A model generated the notes under the pieces. That model saw only the letters and a program-made list of their open reading frames with translations. It was not told the DNA's origin and ran no database searches. A program made the position numbers and the translations under genes. A stretch of DNA of 64,000 bases from Microbacterium sp. W4I4 (GTDB lineage Bacteria > Actinomycetota > Actinomycetes > Actinomycetales > Microbacteriaceae): the NCBI RefSeq assembly GCF_030816235.1, contig NZ_JAUSXT010000001.1, forward strand, positions 620,001-684,000, in the 5' to 3' direction. Below are positions 8,750 through 23,526 of the stretch, in pieces (position 1 is the stretch's first letter; each line of letters starts with the position of its first letter).

Positions 8750-10630
8750 GTGACTGCTGACGATACCGCCGCTGCTGATAGCCCTGCCGACGCCCCCTCC
8801 GTGACCGACGAGTCCACCGCTGAGGAGACGCCCAAGCCCGGCTTCGAGCAGCTCGGTCTCACCGGTCCCGTCCTCAAGGCCATCCGCGACCTCGGCTACG
8901 AGACCCCCTCTCCCATCCAGGCGGCGACCATCCCGCTGCTGCTTCAGGGTCGCGACGTGCTCGGTACGGCGCAGACCGGCACTGGCAAGACGGCGGCGTT
9001 CGCGCTGCCCGTGCTCGAGCACCTGGATCTGACTCAGAAGACCCCGCAGGCACTCGTCCTGGCCCCGACCCGCGAGCTGGCGCTGCAGGTCTGCGAGGCG
9101 TTCGAGTCGTACTCCTCGCGCATGAAGGACGTCCGCGTGCTGCCGGTGTACGGGGGCCAGGCGTATGGCGTGCAGCTGTCCGCACTGCGACGTGGAGTGC
9201 ACATCATCGTCGGCACCCCTGGGCGCATCATGGACCACCAGGCCAAGGGAACGCTCGATCTGTCGGAGCTCAAGTACCTCGTGCTCGATGAGGCCGACGA
9301 GATGCTGAAGATGGGCTTCGCGGAGGATGTCGAGCAGATCCTGGCCCAGACCCCCGAGAGCAAGCAGGTGGCGCTGTTCTCCGCCACCATGCCGCCGGCG
9401 ATCCGTCGCCTTGCCCAGAAGTACCTCAACTCGCCCGAGGAAGTCGCCATCACGGCGAAGACCACGACGAACCAGAACATCACCCAGCGGTACCTCGTCG
9501 TCTCCTACGCCCAGAAGGTGGATGCGCTCACGCGCATCCTCGAGGTGGAGAACTTCGACGGGATGATCGTCTTCGTCCGCACGAAGAACGAGACCGAGAC
9601 GCTGGCCGAGAAGCTGCGAGCCCGCGGCTACTCCGCAGCGGCCATCAACGGCGACGTGCCGCAGGTGCAGCGCGAGCGCAGCGTCAACCACCTGAAGAAC
9701 GGCAAGCTCGACATCCTCGTCGCCACCGATGTCGCCGCACGAGGCCTGGACGTGGAGCGCATCAGCCACGTCGTCAACTTCGACATCCCCACCGACACCG
9801 AGTCGTACGTGCACCGCATCGGCCGCACCGGCCGCGCCGGACGCAAGGGCGACGCGATCAGCTTCATCACGCCGCGCGAGCGCTACCTGCTGGGCCACAT
9901 CGAGAAGGCCACCCGCCAGAAGCCCGCGCTGATGCAGCTTCCCACCACCGAGGACGTCAACTCCACGCGTCTGGCGCGCTTCGACGATGCCATCACGGGC
10001 GCCCTCGAGGAGACCGCCCGTATCGAGGCATTCCGGGACATCGTCGCCCACTACGTGCGCAATCACGACGTGCCGGAGGCGGATGTCGCCGCCGCCCTCG
10101 CCGTGGTCGCTCAGGGTGAGACTCCCCTGCTGCTGGATCCCCAGCGCGATGAGCTGTCCCGCGCCGTCGAGCGCGACAACCGTCCGCCGCGCGAGCGCAA
10201 CGATCGCACTGGCGCCGATCGTGGCGGTGACCGTGATCGTGCCCCGCGCGAGCGTCGTGGTCGCGGCGACTACGCGGCCTACCGCATCGAGGTCGGCCGC
10301 CGGCACCGCGTCGAGCCGCGTCAGATCGTCGGTGCGCTGGCGAACGAGGGCGGCCTCGGCCGCGACGACTTCGGTGCCATCGCCATCAAGCCGGACTTCT
10401 CCATCGTCGAACTGCCCGTGAACCTCGACCCGTCCGTGCTCGCCAAGCTGAGCGACACCCGCATCTCGGGACGCCTGATCGAGATCAAGCCCGACCGCGG
10501 AGTCCCCAGCCGCCGCACGCCGCGCGACGGAGACCACCGCAGCGGCGGCCGTGACTTCCAGGACGACCGCCGCGGCGGCGACCGCGGTCAGTACCGCGAC
10601 GACCGTCCCGCGCGCAAGCCGCGGCACTAG
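8750..10630 (+). CDS. DEAD-box ATP-dependent RNA helicase (DeaD/CsdA type)
   Basis: A 626-aa helicase that unwinds RNA, probably in ribosome assembly or cold adaptation. Motifs appear in order: Q motif region (GFEQLGLTG), AQTGTGKT, PTRELALQV, LDEADEML, SAT, and HRIGRTGRAGRKG. After the core comes a charged linker and then a DbpA-type RNA-binding domain (YAAYRIEVGRRHRVEPRQIV, around residues 504-580). The tail is arginine/glycine/aspartate-rich and probably disordered. The GTG start has TATCGT 6 nt upstream. A hairpin terminator follows. Confidence 0.93.
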   Translation: MTADDTAAADSPADAPSVTDESTAEETPKPGFEQLGLTGPVLKAIRDLGYETPSPIQAATIPLLLQGRDVLGTAQTGTGKTAAFALPVLEHLDLTQKTPQALVLAPTRELALQVCEAFESYSSRMKDVRVLPVYGGQAYGVQLSALRRGVHIIVGTPGRIMDHQAKGTLDLSELKYLVLDEADEMLKMGFAEDVEQILAQTPESKQVALFSATMPPAIRRLAQKYLNSPEEVAITAKTTTNQNITQRYLVVSYAQKVDALTRILEVENFDGMIVFVRTKNETETLAEKLRARGYSAAAINGDVPQVQRERSVNHLKNGKLDILVATDVAARGLDVERISHVVNFDIPTDTESYVHRIGRTGRAGRKGDAISFITPRERYLLGHIEKATRQKPALMQLPTTEDVNSTRLARFDDAITGALEETARIEAFRDIVAHYVRNHDVPEADVAAALAVVAQGETPLLLDPQRDELSRAVERDNRPPRERNDRTGADRGGDRDRAPRERRGRGDYAAYRIEVGRRHRVEPRQIVGALANEGGLGRDDFGAIAIKPDFSIVELPVNLDPSVLAKLSDTRISGRLIEIKPDRGVPSRRTPRDGDHRSGGRDFQDDRRGGDRGQYRDDRPARKPRH

Positions 10631-10667
10631 AACCGAGCACGTTTCTCCGGCCGCGCCGGGGATCGAG

Positions 10668-10696
10668 GGCGGCTGGGCGGATTCCGCTCAGCCGCC
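10668..10696 (+). terminator. Hairpin terminator after the DEAD-box helicase
   Basis: GGCGGCTGGGC (10668-10678) pairs with GCTCAGCCGCC (10686-10696) through 11 bp with one G-U pair. The loop is GGATTCC. It lies 38 nt after the helicase stop. Confidence 0.75.
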
Positions 10697-10705
10697 GTTC
10701 GCGTC

Positions 10706-10786
10706 TCAGAGCTTCAGATCGAAGTGATGCGCGGTGATGTTCATCCGTTCGCGCAGGTGGAACCGGTGTGCGTCGAAGCGCTGCAC
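10706..10786 (-). pseudogene. Possible gene remnant or very short ORF
   Basis: On the minus strand a frame reads VQRFDAHRFHLRERMNITAH and a few more residues (HFDLKL) to a TGA. It looks like the ordered C-terminus of a larger protein rather than random sequence, but upstream the frame closes inside the kinase gene, with no room for a full gene. An internal ATG would give only 12 aa. I do not recognise the family. It may be a remnant, or chance. Confidence 0.2.
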
Positions 10787-10808
10787 ACCGGAGTCGGCGT
10801 CACGTCGC

Positions 10809-13644
<2,836 letters not shown>

Positions 13645-13675
13645 CTACGAGCGGGGTGCGACATCCGCCCTTCAC

Positions 13676-13722
13676 TTCGACTCGCTGGCGCTCGCTCAGT
13701 ACAGGCGACAGGCTCAGGGACC
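13676..13722. repeat. Dispersed repeats, family A copy 2 and family B copy 1
   Basis: Two repeat elements stand side by side in the 92-nt gap between ligA and mnmA. Bases 13676-13697 match, in reverse, the family A element at 6951. Bases 13707-13722, GACAGGCTCAGGGACC, match 15 of 16 bases of the element inside trmD (42750-42765). Such short palindromic-type elements are common between genes in related actinobacteria (from memory). Confidence 0.65.
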
Positions 13723-13727
13723 AGGGC

Positions 13728-14825
13728 TCACGCCCCGACGGGGACCGCCGAGACCGTCGTATCGATCGTGAACTGGCCGAGCACATGCGTGCCGACGTAC
13801 AGCACGGCGCTCTGCCCTGGCGCGACACCGTCCAGAGGCACGTCCGGAACGACGCGTACTCCGGCATACGTCACGAAGGCGTGCGCGGGCACGGGGTCGG
13901 CGTGGGCCCGGATCTGCACCTCGCAGGCGAAGTCCGATGCCGTCGGCGCGGCGCCTGCCCAGGAGAACCGCTCCCCCGAGATCTCCGCGATCGCCAGCGC
14001 CTCCTTGGGCCCGACCACCACCGTGTTCGTGACCGGACGCACCTCGAGCACGAAGCGCGGCTTGCCGTCGGGGGCGGGCACGCCGAGGTGCAGGCCGCGG
14101 CGCTGACCGACGGTGAACGCGTGAGCGCCCTCGTGCGAGCCGATCACGGCGCCGGAGCGGTCCACGACCTCGCCGGTCTCCGCACCGACCTTCTCGGCCA
14201 GCCAGCCGCGCGTGTCGCCGTCGGGGATGAAGCAGATGTCGTGACTGTCGGGTTTCTGCGCGACGCTGATGCCGCGCTCGGCGGCCTCTGCGCGCACGAT
14301 CGCCTTGGAGGGCGTGGAGCCGAGCGGGAAGTAGGTGTGTGAGAGCTGCTCGGCGTTGAGCACTCCCAGCACGTAGGACTGGTCCTTCGCGCTGTCCGAT
14401 GCCCGGTGCAGCTCGAGTCCCTCGGGGCCGTCCACCAGCGTGGCGTAGTGCCCGGTGCAGACCGCGTCGAAGCCGAGTTCGATGGCGCGCTCCAGAAGCG
14501 CGGCGAACTTGATCTTCTCATTGCAGCGCAGGCACGGGTTCGGGGTGCGCCCGGCCTTGTACTCGGAGATGAAGTCCTCGATCACGTCGTCGCGGAACCG
14601 CTCCGAGAAGTCCCAGACGTAGAAGGGGATGCCGAGCAGGTCCGACACGCGGCGGGCGTCGAGCGCGTCCTCCACCGTGCAGCATCCGCGGCTGCCGGTG
14701 CGCAGGGTTCCACCGGCCCGCGACAGGGCGAGATGGACGCCGACGACGTCGTGGCCGGCTTCGACGGCGCGGGCCGCCGCCACTGCCGAGTCCACTCCAC
14801 CGCTCATCGCCGCCAGTACACGCAT
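13728..14825 (-). CDS. mnmA: tRNA 2-thiouridylase MnmA
   Basis: A 365-aa enzyme that thiolates uridine 34 of Glu, Gln and Lys tRNAs using sulfur from a cysteine desulfurase. The N-terminal ATP-pyrophosphatase loop is [11 protein letters not shown]. The first catalytic cysteine lies in [15 protein letters not shown], the second in [13 protein letters not shown]. The ATG at 14825 is chosen because the family starts there and a -10-like TAGACT (14833-14838, minus strand) lies 7 nt before it. The upstream gene is a cysteine desulfurase, 10 nt away, which is a functional match. Confidence 0.96.
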   Translation of the reverse strand: MRVLAAMSGGVDSAVAAARAVEAGHDVVGVHLALSRAGGTLRTGSRGCCTVEDALDARRVSDLLGIPFYVWDFSERFRDDVIEDFISEYKAGRTPNPCLRCNEKIKFAALLERAIELGFDAVCTGHYATLVDGPEGLELHRASDSAKDQSYVLGVLNAEQLSHTYFPLGSTPSKAIVRAEAAERGISVAQKPDSHDICFIPDGDTRGWLAEKVGAETGEVVDRSGAVIGSHEGAHAFTVGQRRGLHLGVPAPDGKPRFVLEVRPVTNTVVVGPKEALAIAEISGERFSWAGAAPTASDFACEVQIRAHADPVPAHAFVTYAGVRVVPDVPLDGVAPGQSAVLYVGTHVLGQFTIDTTVSAVPVGA

Positions 14826-14835
14826 GACGACCAGT

Positions 14836-16011
14836 CTACGAGCGGGTGGCTGACCGGGCGCCGGATGCCCGTTCGTAGACGTCCGCGATGACCGCGAGGA
14901 CCGCGTCGACATCGGCATCCGTCGACGTGCGTCCGAGTGTAAAACGCAGTGCGCTGCGCGCGTCGCGCTCGCTGCGGCCCATGGCCATCACGACGTGCGA
15001 GGGCTCGGCGACGCCGGCCTGGCAGGCGGAGCCGGTGGATGCCGCGATGCCGGCCATGTCGAGCAGGAACAGCAGGCTCTCCCCCACCGCACCGGGAAAC
15101 AGCACGTGCGCATTGCCCGGCAGGCGCCCGATCCGATCACCGAGCACCTCGGCCTGCGGCACCGCCCGGAGGATGCCGTCCAGCAGACGATCGCGCAGCA
15201 TCCGCAGCCGCACGCCCTCCGACTCCATCTCGCCCGATGCCGCCTCCAGCGCCGCCGCGAACGCGGCCGCGCCCGCGACGTCCTGCGTTCCGGCTCGCAG
15301 GCCGCGCTGCTGGGCCCCGCCGTGCAGCAGGGCGGTGAGACGCGCGGAGCGGGCGACCACGAGCGCACCCGTGCCCACCGGGGCGCCGAGCTTGTGGCCG
15401 GCCACGCTCATGGCGACGAGCCCGACGGCGGCTGCCGCATCGCCGCGCAGACTGCGGAAGGAGAGCGGCAGGTGGCCCCACGCGGCCACGGCATCCAGAT
15501 GCAGAGGAACCCCGGCATCCGCCGCGTCATGCGCGAGGGCCGCCGCGTCGTTGAGCGTGCCCGCCTCGTTGTTCGCGACCAGGGCGGTCGCCAATGCGGC
15601 GCCGTCCAGCGCTTCGCGGAACGCCGCCTCGTCGATCCGGGCGACGGCGTCGACGGGCACGTCCCGCACGACCGCGCCCTCCTGCGCCAGCGCGGTCACC
15701 GTGTCCATGGTGGCGTGATGCTCGGCATCCGGTAGCACCACCGCATCGGAACCCTCGCGACGGGATCGCCAGAGGCCGTGCAGAGCGGTGTTGATCGACT
15801 CGGTTCCACCGGACGTGAAGACCACCTCGATCGGATCGCATCCGAGAACCGCGGCGGCACGCTCACGCGATTCCTCGAGCACCCGACGGGCGTCCTGTCC
15901 CGCGCCGTGGGTCGACGACGCGTTGCCGAGCACGTCTCCGGCGGCCAGCCACGCCTCGCGCGCCTCCGGCCGCAGGGGGGATGTCGCCGCATGATCGAGG
16001 TAGAACCGCAT
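14836..16011 (-). CDS. Cysteine desulfurase (NifS/IscS type)
   Basis: A 391-aa PLP enzyme that takes sulfur from cysteine. It begins [20 protein letters not shown], a classical start. The PLP lysine lies in [18 protein letters not shown] and the active cysteine in [22 protein letters not shown]. Being 10 nt before mnmA on the same strand, it most likely supplies the persulfide for tRNA thiolation. A -10-like GACAAT lies 6 nt before the ATG, and the 15-mer GACAATGGAGGGATG around the start is identical to that of dinB. Confidence 0.94.
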   Translation of the reverse strand: MRFYLDHAATSPLRPEAREAWLAAGDVLGNASSTHGAGQDARRVLEESRERAAAVLGCDPIEVVFTSGGTESINTALHGLWRSRREGSDAVVLPDAEHHATMDTVTALAQEGAVVRDVPVDAVARIDEAAFREALDGAALATALVANNEAGTLNDAAALAHDAADAGVPLHLDAVAAWGHLPLSFRSLRGDAAAAVGLVAMSVAGHKLGAPVGTGALVVARSARLTALLHGGAQQRGLRAGTQDVAGAAAFAAALEAASGEMESEGVRLRMLRDRLLDGILRAVPQAEVLGDRIGRLPGNAHVLFPGAVGESLLFLLDMAGIAASTGSACQAGVAEPSHVVMAMGRSERDARSALRFTLGRTSTDADVDAVLAVIADVYERASGARSATRS

Positions 16012-16120
16012 CCCTCCATTGTCGCCTGTGCACTGTCATCGTGGACCTGCGAGACCCGGGCTCATCGATGTCGGCACTCGAATTCACCCGCGGCGGACCT
16101 GCGCGCATATGCTTTAGCCC

Positions 16121-18190
<2,070 letters not shown>

Positions 18191-18287
18191 GCGCCGGCCA
18201 CACGGGGTGACGGGCACCGTCAGAGCCGAGTCGCGACCCGCACGGCGAGGGGCTGGCGCAGACGGCGCGGAGCGGTACATTCAAGGT

Positions 18288-20360
18288 GTGGCCACACGAA
18301 CCGCTCAAGAACCCGCGGCGCTGAGAAGCCCCGCCAGGATTCCTCTGCGGCCTGCCGCCGAGACCGACTCGCCCGGTGGCACGAGGGCCGGCCGCATCCC
18401 GCTCTTCCTGCCCACCCCGCACGTGCCCCAGGGCTATCCGCCCAAGGCCTTCGCCGGTGAGGTCGTCCCGTTCAGCGTGGTCGCATTCCGTGAGGGGCAT
18501 GACCGCATCGGCGCGCATGTGCGGCTGACCGATCCGACCGGCGCCGAATCGCTGCATCGGCTCGCACCCCTCGCCGACGGCACCGACCGGTGGCGCGCGG
18601 AGATCGCTCTCGACCTGGTCGGCGAGTGGACGTACCGCTTCGAGGGCTTCGCCGACGATTTCGCCACCTGGGCGCACGCGTCCGAGGTCAAGGCCGCGGC
18701 CGGTGTGGACATCGCCGTGATGAGCGCGCAAGGCGTCTCGCTGCTCACCGCCGCTGCCGCCGAGAAGGATCGTCCGGCGGCGGAGCGCACGCTGCTGCGC
18801 GCCGCGGCCAAGAGGATGCGGACGCCGGATGCCGACGCGCTGATCGCCGTCTCGACGGACGCCGCTCTCGCCGCGGCGTTCGCCGCCCGCCCGCACGTCT
18901 CGCTCGGCTCGACCACGGAATGGCTTCCCCTGGTCGTGGAGCGACTCCGGGCGGGTGTCGGCGCCTGGTACGAGTTCTTCCCCCGATCGGAGGGCGCGGT
19001 CCGCCGCAAGGACGGCTCCGTCAAGAGCGGCACCTTCCGCACGGCGGCGAAGCGTCTGCCCGGCGTCGCCGGGATGGGATTCGACGTGCTGTACCTCGTG
19101 CCCGTGCATCCGATCGGAGAGACCAACCGCAAGGGGCGCAACAACACCCTGGTCACCGAGCCTGGAGACCCCGGCTCCCCGTATGCGATCGGCGCCGCCG
19201 ACGGCGGGCACGACGCGATCCACCCCGAGCTCGGCACCGAGAAGGACTTCCGTGCGCTGCTGCGCGCCGCACAGAAGGAAGGCATGGAGGTCGCCCTCGA
19301 TCTGGCGCTGCAGGCCTCCCCCGACCATCCCTGGGTCCGCGAGCACCCGGAGTGGTTCACGACGCTGCCGGACGGCACGATCGCGTACGCCGAGAACCCG
19401 CCGAAGAAGTATCAGGACATCTATCCGCTGAACTTCGACAACGACCCCGAGGGCATCTACGCCGAGATGCTGCGCGTGGTGATGCACTGGGTGAACCTGG
19501 GCGTGAAGATCTTCCGCGTCGACAACCCGCACACCAAGCCGCTGCAGTTCTGGGAGTGGCTGATCGGCGAGGTCAACGCCGACGCCCCCGGCGTGGTCTT
19601 CCTCGCCGAGGCGTTCACCCGGCCGGCCGTGATGCGCGCGCTCGCCGCCGTCGGGTTCCAGCAGAGCTACTCGTACTTCACCTGGCGCAACACCAAGGCC
19701 GAGCTCGAGGAGTTCCTCACCAGCGTGTCGCAGGAGACCAGCGACTTCATGCGTCCGAACCTCTTCGTGAACACGCACGACATCCTCACCGAATACCTGC
19801 AGTTCGGCGGTCGCGCCGCGTATCGCATCCGCGCCTGCATCGCCGCGACCGCGGCGCCCACCTGGGGCGTGTACGCCGGCTACGAGCTGATCGAGAACGT
19901 CGCGCGCCCGGGGTCCGAGGAGAACATCGACAACGAGAAGTACGAGTTCAAGTTCCGGGATTGGGACGGCGCCGAGCAGCGCGGCGAGTCCCTGGCGCCC
20001 CTGCTGCGCCGCCTCAACGAGATCCGTCGCGAGCATCCGGCTCTGAACCAGCTGCGCAACATCACGTTCCACTGGAGCGACGACGATTCCGTCCTGGTCT
20101 ACTCAAAGCATCTCGACGCCGCTTTCACGGGGACCGGCGCGGACGACACCATCATCGTCGTGGCCAACCTCGACCCGCACTCCGTGCGCGAGACCACCGT
20201 GCACCTGGACACGCGCATCTGGGGCGTTCAGCCGGGTGAAGGGTTCGAGGTGGAGGATCTTCTCACGGGCGCCACGTGGACCTGGAACGAACACAACTAC
20301 GTGCGGCTCGACGCCTTCGCCGAGCCGGTGCACATCCTGAAGGTGAAGGAGCGATCATGA
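18288..20360 (+). CDS. glgE: Alpha-1,4-glucan:maltose-1-phosphate maltosyltransferase
   Basis: A 690-aa GH13_3 enzyme that extends alpha-1,4-glucan with maltose from maltose-1-phosphate. Conserved regions include VLYLVPVHPIGETNRKGRNN, KIFRVDNPHTKPLQFWEWL (nucleophile Asp), VVFLAEAFTRP (acid Glu) and FVNTHDILTEY. The reading frame is open back into glgX, but the GTG at 18288 is chosen: a -10-like TACATT (18276-18281) lies 6 nt before it, and the family starts soon after. Its stop overlaps the glgB start (ATGA). The maltose-1-phosphate-making enzymes (TreS/Pep2 or GlgC/GlgM) are not in the window. Confidence 0.94.
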   Translation: MATRTAQEPAALRSPARIPLRPAAETDSPGGTRAGRIPLFLPTPHVPQGYPPKAFAGEVVPFSVVAFREGHDRIGAHVRLTDPTGAESLHRLAPLADGTDRWRAEIALDLVGEWTYRFEGFADDFATWAHASEVKAAAGVDIAVMSAQGVSLLTAAAAEKDRPAAERTLLRAAAKRMRTPDADALIAVSTDAALAAAFAARPHVSLGSTTEWLPLVVERLRAGVGAWYEFFPRSEGAVRRKDGSVKSGTFRTAAKRLPGVAGMGFDVLYLVPVHPIGETNRKGRNNTLVTEPGDPGSPYAIGAADGGHDAIHPELGTEKDFRALLRAAQKEGMEVALDLALQASPDHPWVREHPEWFTTLPDGTIAYAENPPKKYQDIYPLNFDNDPEGIYAEMLRVVMHWVNLGVKIFRVDNPHTKPLQFWEWLIGEVNADAPGVVFLAEAFTRPAVMRALAAVGFQQSYSYFTWRNTKAELEEFLTSVSQETSDFMRPNLFVNTHDILTEYLQFGGRAAYRIRACIAATAAPTWGVYAGYELIENVARPGSEENIDNEKYEFKFRDWDGAEQRGESLAPLLRRLNEIRREHPALNQLRNITFHWSDDDSVLVYSKHLDAAFTGTGADDTIIVVANLDPHSVRETTVHLDTRIWGVQPGEGFEVEDLLTGATWTWNEHNYVRLDAFAEPVHILKVKERS

Positions 20361-22564
20361 GCTACATCGAGGATGTCTCCGTATCCGAGGAGTGGAAGAA
20401 GGCCGGCAGCGGTTCGCACCACGACCCGCACATGCTCCTCGGCGCGCATCCCACGACCGACGAGGTCGGCAGGACCATCACGGTCATCCGCACCCGTCGA
20501 CCGCTCGCGGAATCGGTCACCGCCGTCTTCCTGGACGGCGACCGACTGCCGCTCGAACACGTCGCACACGGGATCTGGGAGGGTAACCATGCCGGTCCCC
20601 CGTCCGCCTACCGGATCGCCACGGCCTACGCCGGCCAGAACGAGACCCTCGTCGGCGATCCCTACCGGCACCACTCCGCGATCGGCGAGGTCGACCTCCA
20701 CCTCATCGGCGAGGGCCGTCACGAGAGGCTCTGGCAGGTGCTCGGCGCCCATCCACGCGTGCTGGACGGCGACAGCGGCGTCGACTTCGCCGTATGGGCT
20801 CCGGATGCCAAGGCGGTCCGAGTCTGCGGCGACTGGAACGCCTGGAACGGCGAAGGACACGCCATGCGGTCGATGGGCGCGAGCGGCGTGTGGGAGCTGT
20901 TCATCCCCGACGTCTCGGTCGGCAGCCGCTACAAGTTCGAGATCCTCACCGCGGACGGGCACTGGATCCTCAAGGCCGACCCGATGGCTCAGTCCGCTGA
21001 GCTGCCACCGGCCACGGCGTCCGTCGTCACCCTCAGCGCCTACCGTTGGAATGACGGCGCCTGGCTCACGCGCCGCGCCGCCACCCACGCGGTCGCCCAT
21101 CCGATGTCGGTCTACGAGGTCCATCTCGGCTCCTGGCAGGAAGGGCTCACCTACCGCACCGCGGCCGACCCGCTCATCGAGCACATCCAGGCCACCGGCT
21201 TCACGCACGTGGAGTTCATGCCTCTGGCCGAGCACCCGTTCGGCGGATCCTGGGGCTACCAGATCTCGGGCTACTACGCGCCGACCAGCCGGTACGGCAC
21301 CCCCGACGACCTCCGCTACCTGATCGACAGGCTGCACCAGGCGGGTATCGGCGTGATCATGGACTGGGTTCCGGGTCACTTCCCGAAGGATGCTTTCGCG
21401 CTCGCGCGCTTCGACGGTCAGTCGCTCTACGAGCATGCCGATCCGCGACGCGGCGAGCATCAGGACTGGGGCACGCTGATCTTCGACTACGGACGCAACG
21501 AGGTCCGCAACTTCCTCGTCGCGAACGCGCTGTACTGGTTCAGCGAGTTCCACGTCGACGGCCTGCGCGTGGACGCCGTGGCCTCCATGCTCTACCTGGA
21601 CTACTCGCGCAAGGACGGCGAATGGGAGCCGAACGTGCACGGGGGCCGCGAGAACCTGGAGGCCATCCGCTTCCTGCAGGAGGTCACCGCCACCGCATAC
21701 CGCCTGCACAAGGGCATCGTGATGATCGCCGAGGAGTCCACGGCGTTCCCCGGCGTGACGGCCCCCACCGACCACGCCGGACTGGGGTTCGGGTTCAAGT
21801 GGAACATGGGCTGGATGAACGACTCGCTGGAATACATGAAGCGGGACCCCCTGTACCGCTCGCACCACGAGGGTGAGATCACCTTCTCGTTCGTGTACGG
21901 ATTCGGTGAGAACTACATGCTCCCCATCAGCCACGACGAGGTGGTGCACGGCAAGGGCACTCTGATCTCACGGATGCCGGGAGATCACCACCACAAGCTC
22001 GCCAACGTGCGCGCCTACCTCGGCTACATGTGGGGCCACCCGGGCAAGAAGCTGCTCTTCATGGGTCAGGAGTTCGGACAGATCGGCGAATGGTCCGTCG
22101 ACCGCGAACTGGACTGGTGGCTGCTCGACCAGCCCTCGCACGCGCAGCTTCAGAACTTCGTCAGCGCGATGAACGCGGTCTACCGCCGGCAGGCGCCGCT
22201 GTGGGAGCGCGACAACGACAGCCGATCGTTCACGCGACTCGGTGCACCCACCTGGGATCCCGGCATCGTGGCCTTCGAGCGCAGGGACGCGCACGGCGGT
22301 CGGCTGGCGGTCGTGACGAACTTCTCCGGAGCCACGCGCACCGGCTACCGTCTGGCGCTTCCCGTCGAAGGCGCCTGGCAGGAGGTGCTGAACACGGATG
22401 CCGCGGAGTACGGCGGCAACGCGAACGGCAACCTCGGCCTCATCAAGGCTTCCGGGGAGAGCGACGATTCTCCTGCCGTCGCCTCGGTCACCCTCCCCGC
22501 ACTGTCGACGATCTGGTTCCGTCACCAGGTCGACCCGCACGTGCCGACCATCAGTCGGGGCTGA
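20357..22564 (+). CDS. glgB: 1,4-alpha-glucan branching enzyme
   Basis: A 735-aa enzyme that makes the alpha-1,6 branches of glycogen. It has an N-terminal domain typical of the long form, then a CBM48 domain around GVDFAVWAPDAKAVRVCGDW. The catalytic barrel carries DWVPGHFPKD, GLRVDAVASMLYLDYSR, MIAEESTAFPG and PISHDEVVHGKG. The ATG at 20357 follows AAGGAG and overlaps the glgE stop by 4 nt. The longer frame upstream lies inside glgE. It is convergent with the thioredoxin gene, with only 11 nt between. Confidence 0.96.
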   Translation: MSYIEDVSVSEEWKKAGSGSHHDPHMLLGAHPTTDEVGRTITVIRTRRPLAESVTAVFLDGDRLPLEHVAHGIWEGNHAGPPSAYRIATAYAGQNETLVGDPYRHHSAIGEVDLHLIGEGRHERLWQVLGAHPRVLDGDSGVDFAVWAPDAKAVRVCGDWNAWNGEGHAMRSMGASGVWELFIPDVSVGSRYKFEILTADGHWILKADPMAQSAELPPATASVVTLSAYRWNDGAWLTRRAATHAVAHPMSVYEVHLGSWQEGLTYRTAADPLIEHIQATGFTHVEFMPLAEHPFGGSWGYQISGYYAPTSRYGTPDDLRYLIDRLHQAGIGVIMDWVPGHFPKDAFALARFDGQSLYEHADPRRGEHQDWGTLIFDYGRNEVRNFLVANALYWFSEFHVDGLRVDAVASMLYLDYSRKDGEWEPNVHGGRENLEAIRFLQEVTATAYRLHKGIVMIAEESTAFPGVTAPTDHAGLGFGFKWNMGWMNDSLEYMKRDPLYRSHHEGEITFSFVYGFGENYMLPISHDEVVHGKGTLISRMPGDHHHKLANVRAYLGYMWGHPGKKLLFMGQEFGQIGEWSVDRELDWWLLDQPSHAQLQNFVSAMNAVYRRQAPLWERDNDSRSFTRLGAPTWDPGIVAFERRDAHGGRLAVVTNFSGATRTGYRLALPVEGAWQEVLNTDAAEYGGNANGNLGLIKASGESDDSPAVASVTLPALSTIWFRHQVDPHVPTISRG

Positions 22565-22575
22565 GCCGCCGGGCT

Positions 22576-23526
22576 CTAGAACAGAAGCGAGGCGAGTCGG
22601 GTCCGCGCGGTGACCACGCGCGGGTCGGCTGCGCCGATCAGCTCGAACAGCTCCACGAGACGTTCGCGCACCGGAGCCTTCTGATCGTCCTCGACTTCGG
22701 CGAACAGGTCCAGGAGACGACCGAAGGCATCCTCGACGTGTCCGCCGGCCAGATCCAGGTCGGCGACGCGGAACTGCGCCTCCACATCACGAGGGGCGGC
22801 AGCCGCCTCCGCCCGCACCTGCTGAAGGTCGAGTCCCTGGACTCGGTCCAGCAGCCGCACCTGGCCGAGACCGGCCTTGGCGTCCTCATCGCGCGGGTTC
22901 TCCGCCAGTGCACGCTGGTACGCAGTGATCGCACGGGCGTAGTCGCCGGCCTCGATCGCCTCGTACGCCTCTGCGTGCAGCGGCGGGAGCGGAGCCTCCG
23001 CCGGCTCCTCAGGCTCTGCCGCATCCGCTGCGCCATCGGCGCCCTCGACGGGGACCGAGCCGGTCACGCCGTTCTGCGCGGCCACCTCGAGCAGCTTGGC
23101 GAACACTTCGCGCACCTGCGGCTCCGGGACGGCACCGGTGAACATCGGCACCGGCTGGCCGCCGATCAGGGCGACCACCAGAGGAATCGACTGGGCACGG
23201 AACGCCTGGGCGATCTGCGGGTTGGCGTCGACGTCGACCTTGGCCAGAACGACGCGCCCCTGCTGCTCGCGGGCCACCTTCTCGATGATGGGGCTGAGCG
23301 TCTTGCACGGTTCGCACCACTCGGCCCACAGGTCCACGACCACGGGCACCGATCGTGACAGCTCCAGGATCTCGCCGAACGAGGCGTCGGTGACGTCGAC
23401 GACACCGCCGGCACCGGGTGCCGCGGAAGCCGCCTCGGCGGTCGCTGAGGCGGGCTGCGCCGCGCGCCCGCGCAGCGAGGACAGATCGACGGCGCCGCGG
23501 AGAGCGGCGGCGGAGATATCGGTCAC
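22576..23526 (-). CDS. Thioredoxin-domain protein with TPR-like tail (CnoX-like)
   Basis: A 316-aa protein. A thioredoxin fold covers about residues 40-145, with the active site WCEPC at residues 70-74. A linker rich in alanine and glutamate follows, then TPR-like helices (AYEAIEAGDYARAITAYQRALAENP). This layout matches the CnoX/YbbN co-chaperone family, but unlike the E. coli protein it keeps both cysteines, so it may act as an oxidoreductase. The GTG start overlaps the stop of the upstream membrane-protein gene by 4 nt. Confidence 0.85.
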   Translation of the reverse strand: MTDISAAALRGAVDLSSLRGRAAQPASATAEAASAAPGAGGVVDVTDASFGEILELSRSVPVVVDLWAEWCEPCKTLSPIIEKVAREQQGRVVLAKVDVDANPQIAQAFRAQSIPLVVALIGGQPVPMFTGAVPEPQVREVFAKLLEVAAQNGVTGSVPVEGADGAADAAEPEEPAEAPLPPLHAEAYEAIEAGDYARAITAYQRALAENPRDEDAKAGLGQVRLLDRVQGLDLQQVRAEAAAAPRDVEAQFRVADLDLAGGHVEDAFGRLLDLFAEVEDDQKAPVRERLVELFELIGAADPRVVTARTRLASLLF

